Source of the DNA: Gluconobacter oxydans
Lineage (GTDB): Bacteria; Pseudomonadota; Alphaproteobacteria; Acetobacterales; Acetobacteraceae
Length of the DNA: 64,000 nt
Direction of reading: 5' to 3'
Assembly (NCBI RefSeq): GCF_006539685.1
Contig: NZ_BJNM01000002.1
Coordinates: 62,001 to 126,000 of the forward strand
Below the pieces are notes generated by a model. It was not told where the DNA came from, ran no database searches, and saw only the letters and a list, made by a program, of their open reading frames with translations. The position numbers and the translations under genes are program-made. Shown here piece by piece: positions 10,701-18,297 of the stretch. How positions within the stretch are numbered: position 1 is the stretch's first letter; each line of letters opens with the position of its first letter.

Positions 10701-10970
10701 GACCGAGGCTCCGCCCGAGGACTGGGACGTCATCTGGTCCAGCCCCGCCATCTGGCCAAGCTGGGTTTCCAGAGGGGCGGTGACGGACGTGCTCATCACG
10801 TCTGGCCCGGCGCCCGGATAGAAGGTCGAGACCGTGATCGTCGGATATTCGACCTGCGGCAGGGCTGACACGGCCAGGAAGTGATAGCCGAGCAGACCGC
10901 TCAGCAGGATGGCGAACATCAGGAGGCTGGTGGCAACCGGGCGCTCGATGAACAGGCGGGACGGATTCAC
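7770..10970 (-). CDS. muxB: RND efflux inner-membrane transporter, MuxB/MdtB type
   Basis: Second RND pump subunit, 1066 residues. Starts NPSRLFIERPVATSLLMFAI with a GTG codon; a proton-relay motif GFVVDDAIVVIENI lies near residue 405, and GIVLLIGIVKKNAIMMIDFA near 955. It belongs to the HAE1-type multidrug subgroup and should form a mixed trimer with the muxC product. It ends in a soluble basic/proline-rich tail (KRHRRSSPPSKPQTSNPQ). It lies 39 bases after the adaptor gene. MdtABC-type pumps export bile salts, novobiocin and similar amphiphiles; the real substrate range is unknown. Confidence 0.9.
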   Translation of the reverse strand: MNPSRLFIERPVATSLLMFAILLSGLLGYHFLAVSALPQVEYPTITVSTFYPGAGPDVMSTSVTAPLETQLGQMAGLDQMTSQSSGGASVVTLRFGLDMSMDVAEQEVQAAINNATSLLPSDLPAPPIYAKVNPADTPVLTLGITSKTLPLPEVEDYVNTRLEQKISQISGVGLVTLSGGNRKAYRIQVNIPKLTSYGIAIDTLRTIISTVNVNSPTGTFDGPKRSTSLRIDGQIQSVEQLMNQVIAYQNNGPIRVRDIATVVEGAENAQLAAWANRTPALILNVQRQPGANVIGVVDNVLRVLPQLKLDLPPGIDVTPLTDRTTTIRASVNDVEYELALAMLLVVGVIFVFLRNVPATIIPSLSVPLSLIGTLAAMYLLGFSLDNLSLMSLTIATGFVVDDAIVVIENIARYVEAGEDRYTAALKGAGEIGFTIISLTVSLIAVLIPLLFMKDVVGRLFHEFAMTLSITIIISAVVALTLVPMMCARLLSDTHAPSTKNTLWSRLSNSTERGINALIAGYGRWLDVVLRFRVTTLLVTVGTIILTGVLAWTIPKGFFPTQDTGVIQGISVMSQAISFEGMKERQAALGDVILKDPDVASISSFVGIDGQNMTLNVGRFLINLKPREQRTSDLQTILRHLFSVGQQVTGAELYVQPIQDLSLDSSISATQYQFMLENPDYDTFKTWVPKFVDALRKEPSLTDVTSDLQAEGLVAQLSLDRPTGARYSITPQTIDNLLYDSYGQRQITTIYTQSNQYRVILEADPKLQTDLTSLSQLYLPGISSEAGASTSGPTRQPTSGLVPLSQVTTITHALSPLLISHYGQFPATTVSFNVANGYSLGTATDAIERVEKQIGLPPEFQTAFQGTAAAFRSSLSNEVWLVMAAVIAVYIVLGILYESYVHPITILSTLPSAAIGALIGLYLFGMDLDIMGIIGIVLLIGIVKKNAIMMIDFALEAERLEGHTPLESIKRAAMLRFRPILMTTLAALFGALPLLLGTGVGSELRRPLGVAIVFGLMMSQLLTLFTTPVIYLFMDELGTKTRAFIKRHRRSSPPSKPQTSNPQTGAP

Positions 10971-11009
10971 GGTCTTGCTGTTCCCTAATCTTGCTGTTCT
11001 GGGCGGCGA

Positions 11010-12353
11010 TCAGTGGTTGCCGGTATCGGCGGGCGAGGACGGATCGTTGGTTTTCTGCGGTGCGTCGGAGCTCTGCTGTCCGTTGTGGTGACGGCGGTGC
11101 TGACCGGCGGTCTGCTGCTCGGCTTCCGAGGTCTGCTTTGCTGCTGAAGACGTGTCGGGGATCGAAACTTTCTGGCCGGGGCGCAGATGGCTGACGCCGT
11201 CCGTCACAACACGGTCACCGTCGTTCAGGCCTTTCTGGATCACGGCGTTCGTGCTGTCGGTGGCACCCACGGTGACGGGAACGGTTTCCACGGTCATGTC
11301 GGATTTCACGCGGTAGACGAAGCGTCCGTCCGGACCGGTCTGCAGGGCATTGCCGGGGACGAGCAGGACATTATGCAGCGTCGTGACCAGCAGATGCGGA
11401 TTGACGAACTGGTTCGGGAAGAGGCGTTCATCCTCGTTCGGGAAAATGCCACGCATCCGGACCGTTCCGGTCGAGGTGTCGATCTGGCTGTCGAGGGCCT
11501 TCACCGTGCCGGTGGCGAGTTTCTGGGTGTTGTCGCTGTTCCAGGCTTCGACCGTCAGTTCGCCGGATTCACGCAGATGGGTCGCGACTTCGCCAAGCTG
11601 GTTCTGCGGGACCGTGAAAATCACGGAGATCGGCTGCATCTGTGTCAGGATCGTCAGGCCGCCGGACTGACCCGCGGTGACATAGTTGCCCACGTCGAGC
11701 ACGCGGATACCGACGCGACCTTCGACCGGCGCCACGATATGGCAGTACATCACGTTCAGCTCGGCATTGCGGACATTGGCGCGATCGTATTCGACCTGTC
11801 CTTCAAGCTGCTGCACCGTGAATTCCTGATCTCGGGCAGTCATGGCCGAGGTCGAGTTCTGCTTGATCAGGCGCTGGTAACGGGCATTGTCTACGCGGGC
11901 CTTTTCAAGCTGCGCAATATCGGCCGCAAGCGTGCCGCGATACTGCTCGAGCGTGGCCTCATAAGGACGCGGATCGATCAGTTCGAGCTCGTCACCCTTA
12001 TGGACGTGCTGGCCTTCCTGATAATAGACGGCGGCGATATGGCCGTTGACGCGCGGTGTGATCGTCACGTTGGTGACCGGGACGACCGTGCCGATTTCCT
12101 GAAAAATGACGGGCATGTCGCCGATATGGGCGGTTGCGACAGCGACGGGCTGCACGCTTCCGTCAGCTGCTGCCCCGCGGGCGTGCTTGTGCGTTGCTCC
12201 ATGGGGGCGGAAAACTGCGAACAGGATCAGAAGAGCGACCAGAAGGACAATTCCCCACAGGATCCAGCGCCGACGGGAGCGTGCGGGTGGGGAGGAGGAC
12301 TGGGCTGTGCTGTTCGTAAGGCGGTCGTTTGAGCCGGCCGTCTGCTGATCCAT
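11010..12353 (-). CDS. muxA: RND efflux periplasmic adaptor (membrane fusion protein), MuxA/MdtA type
   Basis: Periplasmic adaptor linking the RND pump to the outer-membrane channel, 447 residues. Polar N-terminus, one membrane anchor at about residues 30-48, then the split lipoyl/biotinyl-like domain (RVNGHIAAVYYQEGQHVHKG ... HIVAPVEGRVGIRVLDVGNY), alpha-hairpin, beta-barrel and membrane-proximal domains. The last 50 residues are a Gln/His/Ser/Pro-rich, probably disordered tail absent from MdtA of enterics. It is the first gene of a four-gene operon muxA-muxB-muxC-opmB. The 281-base divergent region upstream should hold its promoter; no regulator gene is adjacent. Confidence 0.9.
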   Translation of the reverse strand: MDQQTAGSNDRLTNSTAQSSSPPARSRRRWILWGIVLLVALLILFAVFRPHGATHKHARGAAADGSVQPVAVATAHIGDMPVIFQEIGTVVPVTNVTITPRVNGHIAAVYYQEGQHVHKGDELELIDPRPYEATLEQYRGTLAADIAQLEKARVDNARYQRLIKQNSTSAMTARDQEFTVQQLEGQVEYDRANVRNAELNVMYCHIVAPVEGRVGIRVLDVGNYVTAGQSGGLTILTQMQPISVIFTVPQNQLGEVATHLRESGELTVEAWNSDNTQKLATGTVKALDSQIDTSTGTVRMRGIFPNEDERLFPNQFVNPHLLVTTLHNVLLVPGNALQTGPDGRFVYRVKSDMTVETVPVTVGATDSTNAVIQKGLNDGDRVVTDGVSHLRPGQKVSIPDTSSAAKQTSEAEQQTAGQHRRHHNGQQSSDAPQKTNDPSSPADTGNH

Positions 12354-12634
12354 GGTGGTTCTGTCTTTCCCGTATACCAGAGCACAGGGCTCTCAGGCGG
12401 CGATGCTGTGTGTTTTCATACCTATAAGGCAGGAGGCCAGCGCCTGCCATGACGCGACCTTAAATCCTGTTCAGTTTTGACAATGAAAATCAAAAAGAGC
12501 GCAAATGATACGCTTCGTTACCTTTTCCCGGGGCTTGTCTCTTCTGCGCTCAGGGATCATATCGGACAGGAACCGGATGCTCCCGTCGCGCGTTTGAATG
12601 CAGACACAGGTCTATCCGGACAGAGGAGAACAAG

Positions 12635-12925
12635 ATGGCTGATACAACTGAGACGAAGGCCGAGGGCCTCCTGGACGAAGCCAAGGGCAAGGTCAAGGAC
12701 GGTTTCGGCGGTCTGACGGGCGATGCGAAGCTCCAGGCCGAAGGCAAGTTCGACCAGCTTTCCGGCATGGCGCAGCAGGACTTCGCTGACCTGTACGACG
12801 AGGGTGAAACCAAGCTCGAAGCCGCGACGGCATTCGTTCAGGATCGTCCCCTGATCTCGCTGGTAATCGCGACGGTCGTGGGAATGATCGTGGGCGGACT
12901 GATGTTCGGTCGCAAAAGCTCCTGA
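12635..12925 (+). CDS. CsbD-like stress protein with C-terminal membrane anchor
   Basis: 96 residues. The first half has the Lys/Glu-rich amphipathic pattern of CsbD proteins (EGLLDEAKGKVKDGFGGLTG, then DAKLQAEGKFDQLSG). The C-terminus is a membrane helix of DUF883 type (DRPLISLVIATVVGMIVGGL, then FGRKSS). It is therefore a hybrid of two small stress-protein folds, probably peripheral to the inner membrane. GAGGAG lies 9 bases before the ATG, and TTGACA at 12477-12482 is a possible -35 element with no clear -10. CsbD proteins are often induced by general stress or acid; no direct evidence here. Confidence 0.78.
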   Translation: MADTTETKAEGLLDEAKGKVKDGFGGLTGDAKLQAEGKFDQLSGMAQQDFADLYDEGETKLEAATAFVQDRPLISLVIATVVGMIVGGLMFGRKSS

Positions 12926-12968
12926 GGGAGCAAGAGGCGCTTCGACCACAGCGGCGTCTTTGTGCTAG

Positions 12969-12999
12969 AAGCCTCCCGGAGTAATCCGGGAGGCTTTTT
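12969..12999 (+). terminator. Terminator-like hairpin carrying the next gene's Shine-Dalgarno
   Basis: A perfect 10-bp stem (GCCTCCCGGA, 12971-12980; TCCGGGAGGC, 12985-12994), extendable by two A-T pairs, a GTAA tetraloop and five T residues. It fits the terminator of the CsbD-like gene, but the ATG of the next gene follows only two bases after the T-run, and its GGGAGG (12988-12993) lies inside the 3' arm. Confidence 0.8.
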
Positions 13000-13001
13000 G
13001 C

Positions 13002-13637
13002 ATGGAATGGTTTTACGAGAATAACGGGCAGCAGGCCGGTCCCGTCTCCCGTGAAGAAATTCTGCGTCTGATCATGCAGCAGCGCATCAGACCTGAGACG
13101 CTTGTCTGGACGTCGGAATTCGGAGACGTCTGGAAGCCGGCCAGCGCGGCGGGGCTGGTGTCTCCGCTGACGGGGCTGCTGCGCATGTCGGCCGGGATCT
13201 CGGAGCACTGGGCCTGGGTCCTGCTGGTCGGGCCATGGCTAATCCAGCGTCTGGCGCTTCTTGTTCTGGACTGGCGGCAGATCCCTGACAGCGAACGGAT
13301 GGGGACTTTCTCCATCGTCGGAATGATGTCGCTGGCCCTGTTCTTTACGGCTTTCATGCTGGACCGGAACTCCATCCGTGAAAGCGGACAGACGCCGCCG
13401 GGCTTCTGGTGGTGGCTGTTTCTGCCCGGATATTTCTGGCGGCGCCGGCAGATTGTCGGGCGCGGACTGTCGCTCCTGATCGTCAGTCTTGTGCTGCTGG
13501 CGGCCAATGTGACGGAAAAAATCTATCAGCTGCCCCAGATCGAAACCGAGCTTCAGACCCGGCAGGGACAGCTGAATCAGCCTGCTCCCTCAACCCCGCC
13601 AGCCTCTGGTGAGGACAACGAGCAGGAAGAACTCTGA
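13002..13637 (+). CDS. GYF_2 domain (DUF4339) membrane protein
   Basis: 211 residues. Residues 1-50 form a GYF_2 domain: MEWFYENNGQQAGPVSREEI, then a W-T-S-E-F-G-D-V-W-K-P segment; this fold binds proline-rich peptides and is often joined to membrane domains. Three or four hydrophobic segments follow (about 65-85, 100-120, 135-150, 155-170) with an Arg-rich loop, and a polar Gln/Pro-rich C-terminus. The partner is unknown. The start is fixed by the domain, which begins at residue 2. Its ribosome-binding site is buried in the hairpin just upstream, so expression may depend on read-through and hairpin opening. Confidence 0.72.
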   Translation: MEWFYENNGQQAGPVSREEILRLIMQQRIRPETLVWTSEFGDVWKPASAAGLVSPLTGLLRMSAGISEHWAWVLLVGPWLIQRLALLVLDWRQIPDSERMGTFSIVGMMSLALFFTAFMLDRNSIRESGQTPPGFWWWLFLPGYFWRRRQIVGRGLSLLIVSLVLLAANVTEKIYQLPQIETELQTRQGQLNQPAPSTPPASGEDNEQEEL

Positions 13638-13639
13638 CG

Positions 13640-13666
13640 GTGGTGGGAAAGAGTCTTTCCCACCAC
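13640..13666 (+). terminator. Hairpin terminator after the GYF_2 gene
   Basis: A perfect 12-bp stem (GTGGTGGGAAAG, 13640-13651; CTTTCCCACCAC, 13655-13666) with a 3-base loop, two bases after the stop codon. No long T-tract follows. Confidence 0.7.
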
Positions 13667-13740
13667 ACTTGACAGATTAAACTTAGAAAACATGCATTTT
13701 TGGGCTTCCCTTTCGAGTCGCCATGATTCAAAACCGATTC
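13651..13740. promoter_or_regulatory. Cluster of four GANTC sites upstream of rnhB-ccrM
   Basis: GAGTC at 13651-13655 and 13715-13719, and GATTC at 13725-13729 and 13736-13740, all within the 146-base gap before rnhB. GANTC is the target of CcrM methylases, and ccrM is the second gene of this operon. By chance about one such site per 256 bp is expected. TTGACA at 13669-13674 is a possible -35 element, without a good -10. Confidence 0.55.
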
Positions 13741-13783
13741 GGTCACCTGGTTTCGGGGTGTCTGTCGGGGAGAATGCTCAGAA

Positions 13784-14407
13784 ATGCCGGATTACGCCCT
13801 GGAAGCTGCCCATGGGGGGCTGGTCGTCGGGATCGACGAAGTCGGGCGTGGTCCTCTGGCAGGGCCGGTAGTGGCTTCTGCCGTAGCATTCACGGCTCCC
13901 CCCTCAGAAACCCTGTCTTCCCTCCTCGATGATTCCAAGAAACTGACGGCCCGTCGCCGGATGCTGGCCTATGAGGCCCTGATGGCCGATGAGCAGGCGC
14001 TGATCGGTATCGGCGCCGCATCCGTCGCGGAAATCGAGCGGATCAACATCGCCCAGGCCTGTTATCTGGCCATGCGGCGCGCTTTGTCCCGTCTGGGATG
14101 CACTCCCGATCTGGCGCTTGTGGATGGCAAACATGCCCCGAAGCTGCCATGCCCCATCAAAATGGTGATCGGCGGGGACGGGATCAGCCTGTCCATCGCC
14201 GCAGCCTCCATCATTGCAAAAGTGACGCGGGACCGCCTGATGGTGCGTCTGGCCGTGCGCCATGATGCTTATGGATGGGAGCGCAACGCCGGTTACGGCA
14301 CGGCCGCGCACATGCAGGGTCTGAAGCTCCGGGGGGTGACACCCCATCACAGGCGCGGGTTCGCGCCGATACGAAACATGATTGAAGCAGAGGCACACGC
14401 AGCATGA
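13784..14407 (+). CDS. rnhB: Ribonuclease HII
   Basis: Removes ribonucleotides and RNA primers from RNA-DNA hybrids in the cytoplasm. 207 residues. Type 2 RNase H signatures are clear: [15 protein letters not shown] near residues 15-30 with the first catalytic Asp-Glu pair, [11 protein letters not shown] near 50, [10 protein letters not shown] with another catalytic Asp near 110, and [14 protein letters not shown] near 145. The ATG at 13784 has GGGGAGA about 10 bases upstream. The last four bases overlap ccrM (ATGA), so the two genes are co-translated; this rnhB-ccrM pairing recurs in alphaproteobacteria. Confidence 0.95.
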   Translation: MPDYALEAAHGGLVVGIDEVGRGPLAGPVVASAVAFTAPPSETLSSLLDDSKKLTARRRMLAYEALMADEQALIGIGAASVAEIERINIAQACYLAMRRALSRLGCTPDLALVDGKHAPKLPCPIKMVIGGDGISLSIAAASIIAKVTRDRLMVRLAVRHDAYGWERNAGYGTAAHMQGLKLRGVTPHHRRGFAPIRNMIEAEAHAA

Positions 14408-15489
14408 GCGGTGAATTTCCCGTCGACCAGATCCTGCGTGGAGAATGCATCGAGACGATGAAGACGCTGCCCGATGGGAGCGTGGACTGCATTTTCGCCG
14501 ACCCACCGTACAACCTTCAGCTGCGCGGTGAGCTGCGTCGTCCGGACGAAACCGTCGTGGATGGCGTGGATGATGACTGGGACAAGTTCGCGGATTACGC
14601 GACCTACGACAATTTTACGCGCGAATGGCTGAGTGAAGCGCGTCGTATCCTGCACAAGGACGGCACGATCTGGGTTATCGGGTCGTATCACAACGTCTTC
14701 CGGCTGGGTGCGATCATGCAGGATCTGGGGTTCTGGATCCTGAACGACATCGTCTGGCGCAAGTCCAACCCGATGCCGAATTTCCGCGGACGTCGTTTCA
14801 CCAACGCGCATGAAACGCTGATCTGGGCCGCGCGCGGGCCGCAGAGCAAGTATCGCTTCAACTATCAGGCCATGAAGGCGCTGAACGACGATCTTCAGAT
14901 GCGTTCGGACTGGTACCTGCCGCTGTGCACGGGCAATGAGCGTCTGAAAAATGAACATGGCCTGAAACTGCATCCGACGCAGAAGCCGGAAAGCCTGCTG
15001 CATCGCGTGCTGGTGGCCTCGACCAATGCCAATGACGTGGTGCTCGATCCGTTCTGCGGAAGTGGCACCACCCCTGCGATGGCGAAGCGCCTTGGTCGCC
15101 ATTACATCGCTATTGAACGCCACCCGGACTACGTCAAAGCTGCCCGGGAACGCGTGGCGCGTGAAGAGCGCCTGACTTCCGAGCAGCTTGCGACGACGCC
15201 TGCCAAGCGCGAAATGCCGCGCATTCCGTTCGGCAGTTTCGTGGAAACCGGTGTCCTTCCGGCCGGGACGCTGCTTTACGACCGGCAGAAGCGGCTGAAA
15301 GCAACCGTCACGCCCGATGGCACGCTCGTGTCGGGCAATCAGCGCGGCTCGATTCACAAGCTGGGTGCGATGCTGACCAATGCACCGTCCTGCAATGGCT
15401 GGACGTTCTGGTATTTCGAGCGCGACGGCCAGTACGTCCAGATCGATGTGCTGCGTCAGGAAAGCCAGGCGCTCCGCAACGTCGGCTGA
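14404..15489 (+). CDS. ccrM: Cell-cycle-type adenine DNA methyltransferase (GANTC specific)
   Basis: Solitary N6-adenine methyltransferase of the beta class, 361 residues, the CcrM size. Catalytic motif [12 protein letters not shown] is near residue 37, then the target-recognition part, with S-adenosylmethionine motif [10 protein letters not shown] near residue 215 (the beta-class order). The C-terminal 90 residues form the extra CcrM DNA-binding domain ([20 protein letters not shown]). No restriction endonuclease gene is adjacent, consistent with a regulatory methylase. It is expected to modify GANTC and to tie gene expression to replication; the specificity is inferred from the family. Confidence 0.94.
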   Translation: MSGEFPVDQILRGECIETMKTLPDGSVDCIFADPPYNLQLRGELRRPDETVVDGVDDDWDKFADYATYDNFTREWLSEARRILHKDGTIWVIGSYHNVFRLGAIMQDLGFWILNDIVWRKSNPMPNFRGRRFTNAHETLIWAARGPQSKYRFNYQAMKALNDDLQMRSDWYLPLCTGNERLKNEHGLKLHPTQKPESLLHRVLVASTNANDVVLDPFCGSGTTPAMAKRLGRHYIAIERHPDYVKAARERVAREERLTSEQLATTPAKREMPRIPFGSFVETGVLPAGTLLYDRQKRLKATVTPDGTLVSGNQRGSIHKLGAMLTNAPSCNGWTFWYFERDGQYVQIDVLRQESQALRNVG

Positions 15490-15508
15490 CGCCCGGGGCA
15501 ATGCTCAT

Positions 15509-15542
15509 AAAAAAAGCCGGAGATCAGTCTCCGGCTTTTTTT
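15509..15542. terminator. Bidirectional terminator after ccrM
   Basis: A 15-bp stem: seven A plus GCCGGAGA (15509-15523) pairing with TCTCCGGC plus seven T (15528-15542), with a 4-base loop. It lies between convergent genes and can terminate both. Confidence 0.92.
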
Positions 15543-15562
15543 ATGTGTCTGGTGCAGAAATA

Positions 15563-16180
15563 TCAGTGGCCTGCAAAACCAAGGAAGCCGACTGACGGGT
15601 CCGGTTTTCCACCGCTCGTATCGAAATGCGGCGACGCTGCGACGAGAGAGCGTTCCGGGGTGACGGATTTGCCACCGATCGTGAGATGGCCGCTGCCGTT
15701 CTTCATCTCGACGCCCTCGTCAGAGACGCTGTTCTCGATCTTGCCATCCGGGTTGTAGGTCCGCATCGACAGGAGCAGGAACATGATGTCCTTGCGGTTC
15801 AGGTCGATGGCCATGTCCAGCGGCGTCTGGTCCAGAACGTTGTGACCGCCCATGTCGGCACCGCGGTTGAGGGCTTCTTTCGCAGCATTGAGCGAGCCGC
15901 GGTTGATGGCATCGAACAGGGCGGTGGTCGGGTTCACGTCCGAACGGGCATGACCGGCATCGTCGTCGGATGCTTCTGCTCCGGGGAGGGCGGAAGGCGG
16001 TGCGGCGCGCTGGGCGGCCTTGCGGGCCTCGGCCTTCTTCTGGGCGGCTTCGGCTTCCTGTTCAGCCTCGGCGTCGTCGGCATCCTGAGCCTGGGCGTGA
16101 TGCCAGGGTACGAGAATCGTCGGCGTCATTGCCAGAGCGGCAATGAGCAGCAGGCGGGGCAGGGTGGGGAGCAGTCGCAT
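15563..16180 (-). CDS. Exported ankyrin-repeat protein
   Basis: 205 residues. Residues 1-32 look like a signal peptide or anchor (MRLLPTLPRLLLIAALAMTP, then a HAQAQD cleavage-like site), followed by an Ala/Glu/Lys-rich, probably coiled stretch to about residue 70. Two ankyrin-like repeats follow (TALFDAINRGSLNAAKEALN and QTPLDMAIDLNRKDIMFLLL), then a polar C-terminus. It probably acts by protein binding in the periplasm; the partner is unknown. The ATG at 16180 is chosen over an upstream start (16276) because the signal peptide begins there. The ribosome-binding site is weak. Confidence 0.68.
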   Translation of the reverse strand: MRLLPTLPRLLLIAALAMTPTILVPWHHAQAQDADDAEAEQEAEAAQKKAEARKAAQRAAPPSALPGAEASDDDAGHARSDVNPTTALFDAINRGSLNAAKEALNRGADMGGHNVLDQTPLDMAIDLNRKDIMFLLLSMRTYNPDGKIENSVSDEGVEMKNGSGHLTIGGKSVTPERSLVAASPHFDTSGGKPDPSVGFLGFAGH

Positions 16181-16257
16181 GATGCCAATATACTGTGATC
16201 GATCGTCCTGTGCGAGTCTGCAGATGCCTCTCAGGCGTGCCGGAATGTGACATTTTT

Positions 16258-18297
16258 TCAATGACCTTCCCGCCACCAGCCGATTGCGAGGAAAATCAGC
16301 GCCGCAAGCAGGGGCGCCCAGGCGGGAACGAGGTCTTTCGTGCGTGTCTCACCCGCGACGGCGGCGGTCGTGACGGGCAGGCCCATCCAGTCCGAACCAC
16401 TCATGGCCGAACCGGTGGGAACCTGTCGCAGATGCGGCGTGTGATCCGCGATCCAGGAGACCGACCCGCCGGAGGCTTTGGCACTGGCGCCCATGACGGT
16501 CGCGGTGGCGCGCAGGTCCTGCCGCTCGATCGGATCATGAGAGACCGGGCTGGCAAAGGCGACGAGACCATCCTGCCGGACGCTCCAGATTCCGGGCATC
16601 GTGGCGGGGGCCGTGGCGTGCCAGACGCCATTCGTCCGGGTCAGCGTCAGGGGCTGGCGCTTTCCGTCCGGGGCGGTCACGAAAGCTTCCGGCGAAACGG
16701 GCTGGCCGGCGGCATGACGTTCGATTTCAAGCTGTCCGTTTTCAATCCGGGCCGTGAGGCGGTTTTCCTCCAGGTCCGGTTCCTTCATCAGCCAGTGCGA
16801 CAGGCGACGCAGAAGTTCGGCCTGCGGTCCGCCGCCACCTTCCCCCCGCGACCAGAGCCAGAGCTGGTCCGACAGCAGCATGGCCACGCGCCCCTGATCC
16901 ACCCGGTCCAGCAGAAGAAGCGGCGCGCCATCGGGACCATGCATCAGGTCTTCGCCGTGTGACTGGTCCGGATGAAGGGCGCGATACCAGGGGCCCCAGT
17001 CTTCCGTCAGGCCCGCAGTCACAGGATGGGTCTTGCCGAGATCGGTCAGGGAAGGGCGGAAGGCGCGGGTGACGATTCCGTCCGTGCTGACATGCGCGGG
17101 GAGAACCTGCGCGAGGCTGGTGTCCTGAAGCGTACCGTCCTGTGTGAATTCCGGCCCTGCCGTTACCAGCAGGCCGCCGCCATTGCGCACGTAATCGGCG
17201 ATATTGGTCAGGTACTCGTCAGGCAGAATGTTGCTGTTGCGAAAGCCGTCCAGAATGATGAGGTCGAAGCTGCGGATCTTTTCCTGAAACAGTTCGCGGA
17301 TCGGGAACGGGATCAGCGCCAGATCCGACAGCGGTGTGCCGTCATCAGTGTTGGGGGAGCGCAGAATGGTGAAGTGCACGAGATCGACAGAGGGATCGGC
17401 CTTTAGCAGCCGGCGCCAGACGCGCTCGCCCTGATTGGGCACGCCGGAAACCAGAAGTACGCGCAGCCGGTCCCGGACACCACGGATACGCACGACTTCA
17501 CTGTTGTTCTCGGTGGATGCTTCCCCGGCCAGAGGGGAAACGGACAGCCCAACCAGCGTTTCGCCGGGATGCTGGACCGGGAGCGTGATGTCCTGCGGCG
17601 TACCGGTCTGGATGGGGCGTGTCTGCGGCGGGGCGTCGCCGGAGCGGATCGTGAGAATGGCGTCCGAAGCGCTCGGGGCGCCCAGATCGTCCACCTGAAC
17701 GCGGATCGTGGCGTTCTGCCCGACGATCGCATAGGGCGGCGTGCGCAGGATGCGCAGGCGCCGGTCCTGTTCCTCGCCATGTGCCGTCAGCAGAAGATGT
17801 AGCGGAAGCGTCTGGCCGTTTGCGCCATGAAAGCGGGGCGCCAGATGGGGTGGAACGTCATGATCCATGCCATCGGTCACGACGATGGCACCCGCGAAAC
17901 GGCCCTGCGGCAGATCGGCGTGGTCGAGAGCCTCGAACAGGCGCGTTCCGTGACCGGTGCCGCCCGGCACATCGACGCGATGCAGCGTCAGGCCCGGAAG
18001 ATGAGCCACGTCCTGCATGATCTGTTCGGCAGCATGGTCAGCGATGGCAGAGCGGTGGCCGACTTGCATGGAGGCAGAGCGGTCCACGACCAGAAGCGCA
18101 TCCTGCGGCACGGGACGCAGCACCGGATGAAGCGAACGCGGTCCGGACAGCCAGCCCAGCAGGGCCAGCACAGCCAGCGCCCGCCAGAGCATGCCGCGCG
18201 CACCACGCAGTGCACCGTAAATTGCGCCCGCAACAGTCAGGACTGCCAGTGTTGCCAGAAGCCAGACCGGCAGCATGGGAGACAGGTCGAACATCAT
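16258..18297 (-). CDS. VWA/glutamine amidotransferase-like membrane protein
   Basis: 679 residues. Two membrane helices at the N-terminus (residues 9-28 and 35-50), then a von Willebrand A domain with an intact metal site, VVDRSASMQV (DxSxS) near residue 70, an Ig-like middle region, and a glutamine amidotransferase-like fold from about 330 (LIILDGFRNSNILPDEYL, NGGGLLVTAGPEF). A last membrane helix (PLLAALIFLAIGWWREGH) ends the protein. It is the last gene of the moxR operon and overlaps the preceding gene by four bases. The family has no firm role; MoxR/VWA systems are thought to act in envelope maturation or stress. Confidence 0.75.
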   Translation of the reverse strand: MMFDLSPMLPVWLLATLAVLTVAGAIYGALRGARGMLWRALAVLALLGWLSGPRSLHPVLRPVPQDALLVVDRSASMQVGHRSAIADHAAEQIMQDVAHLPGLTLHRVDVPGGTGHGTRLFEALDHADLPQGRFAGAIVVTDGMDHDVPPHLAPRFHGANGQTLPLHLLLTAHGEEQDRRLRILRTPPYAIVGQNATIRVQVDDLGAPSASDAILTIRSGDAPPQTRPIQTGTPQDITLPVQHPGETLVGLSVSPLAGEASTENNSEVVRIRGVRDRLRVLLVSGVPNQGERVWRRLLKADPSVDLVHFTILRSPNTDDGTPLSDLALIPFPIRELFQEKIRSFDLIILDGFRNSNILPDEYLTNIADYVRNGGGLLVTAGPEFTQDGTLQDTSLAQVLPAHVSTDGIVTRAFRPSLTDLGKTHPVTAGLTEDWGPWYRALHPDQSHGEDLMHGPDGAPLLLLDRVDQGRVAMLLSDQLWLWSRGEGGGGPQAELLRRLSHWLMKEPDLEENRLTARIENGQLEIERHAAGQPVSPEAFVTAPDGKRQPLTLTRTNGVWHATAPATMPGIWSVRQDGLVAFASPVSHDPIERQDLRATATVMGASAKASGGSVSWIADHTPHLRQVPTGSAMSGSDWMGLPVTTAAVAGETRTKDLVPAWAPLLAALIFLAIGWWREGH

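Noticed and set aside
13677-13691. A CtrA-like site TTAA-N7-AAAC before rnhB-ccrM
   Set aside because: Only the first half fits the TTAA-N7-TTAA consensus; the second half differs at two positions.
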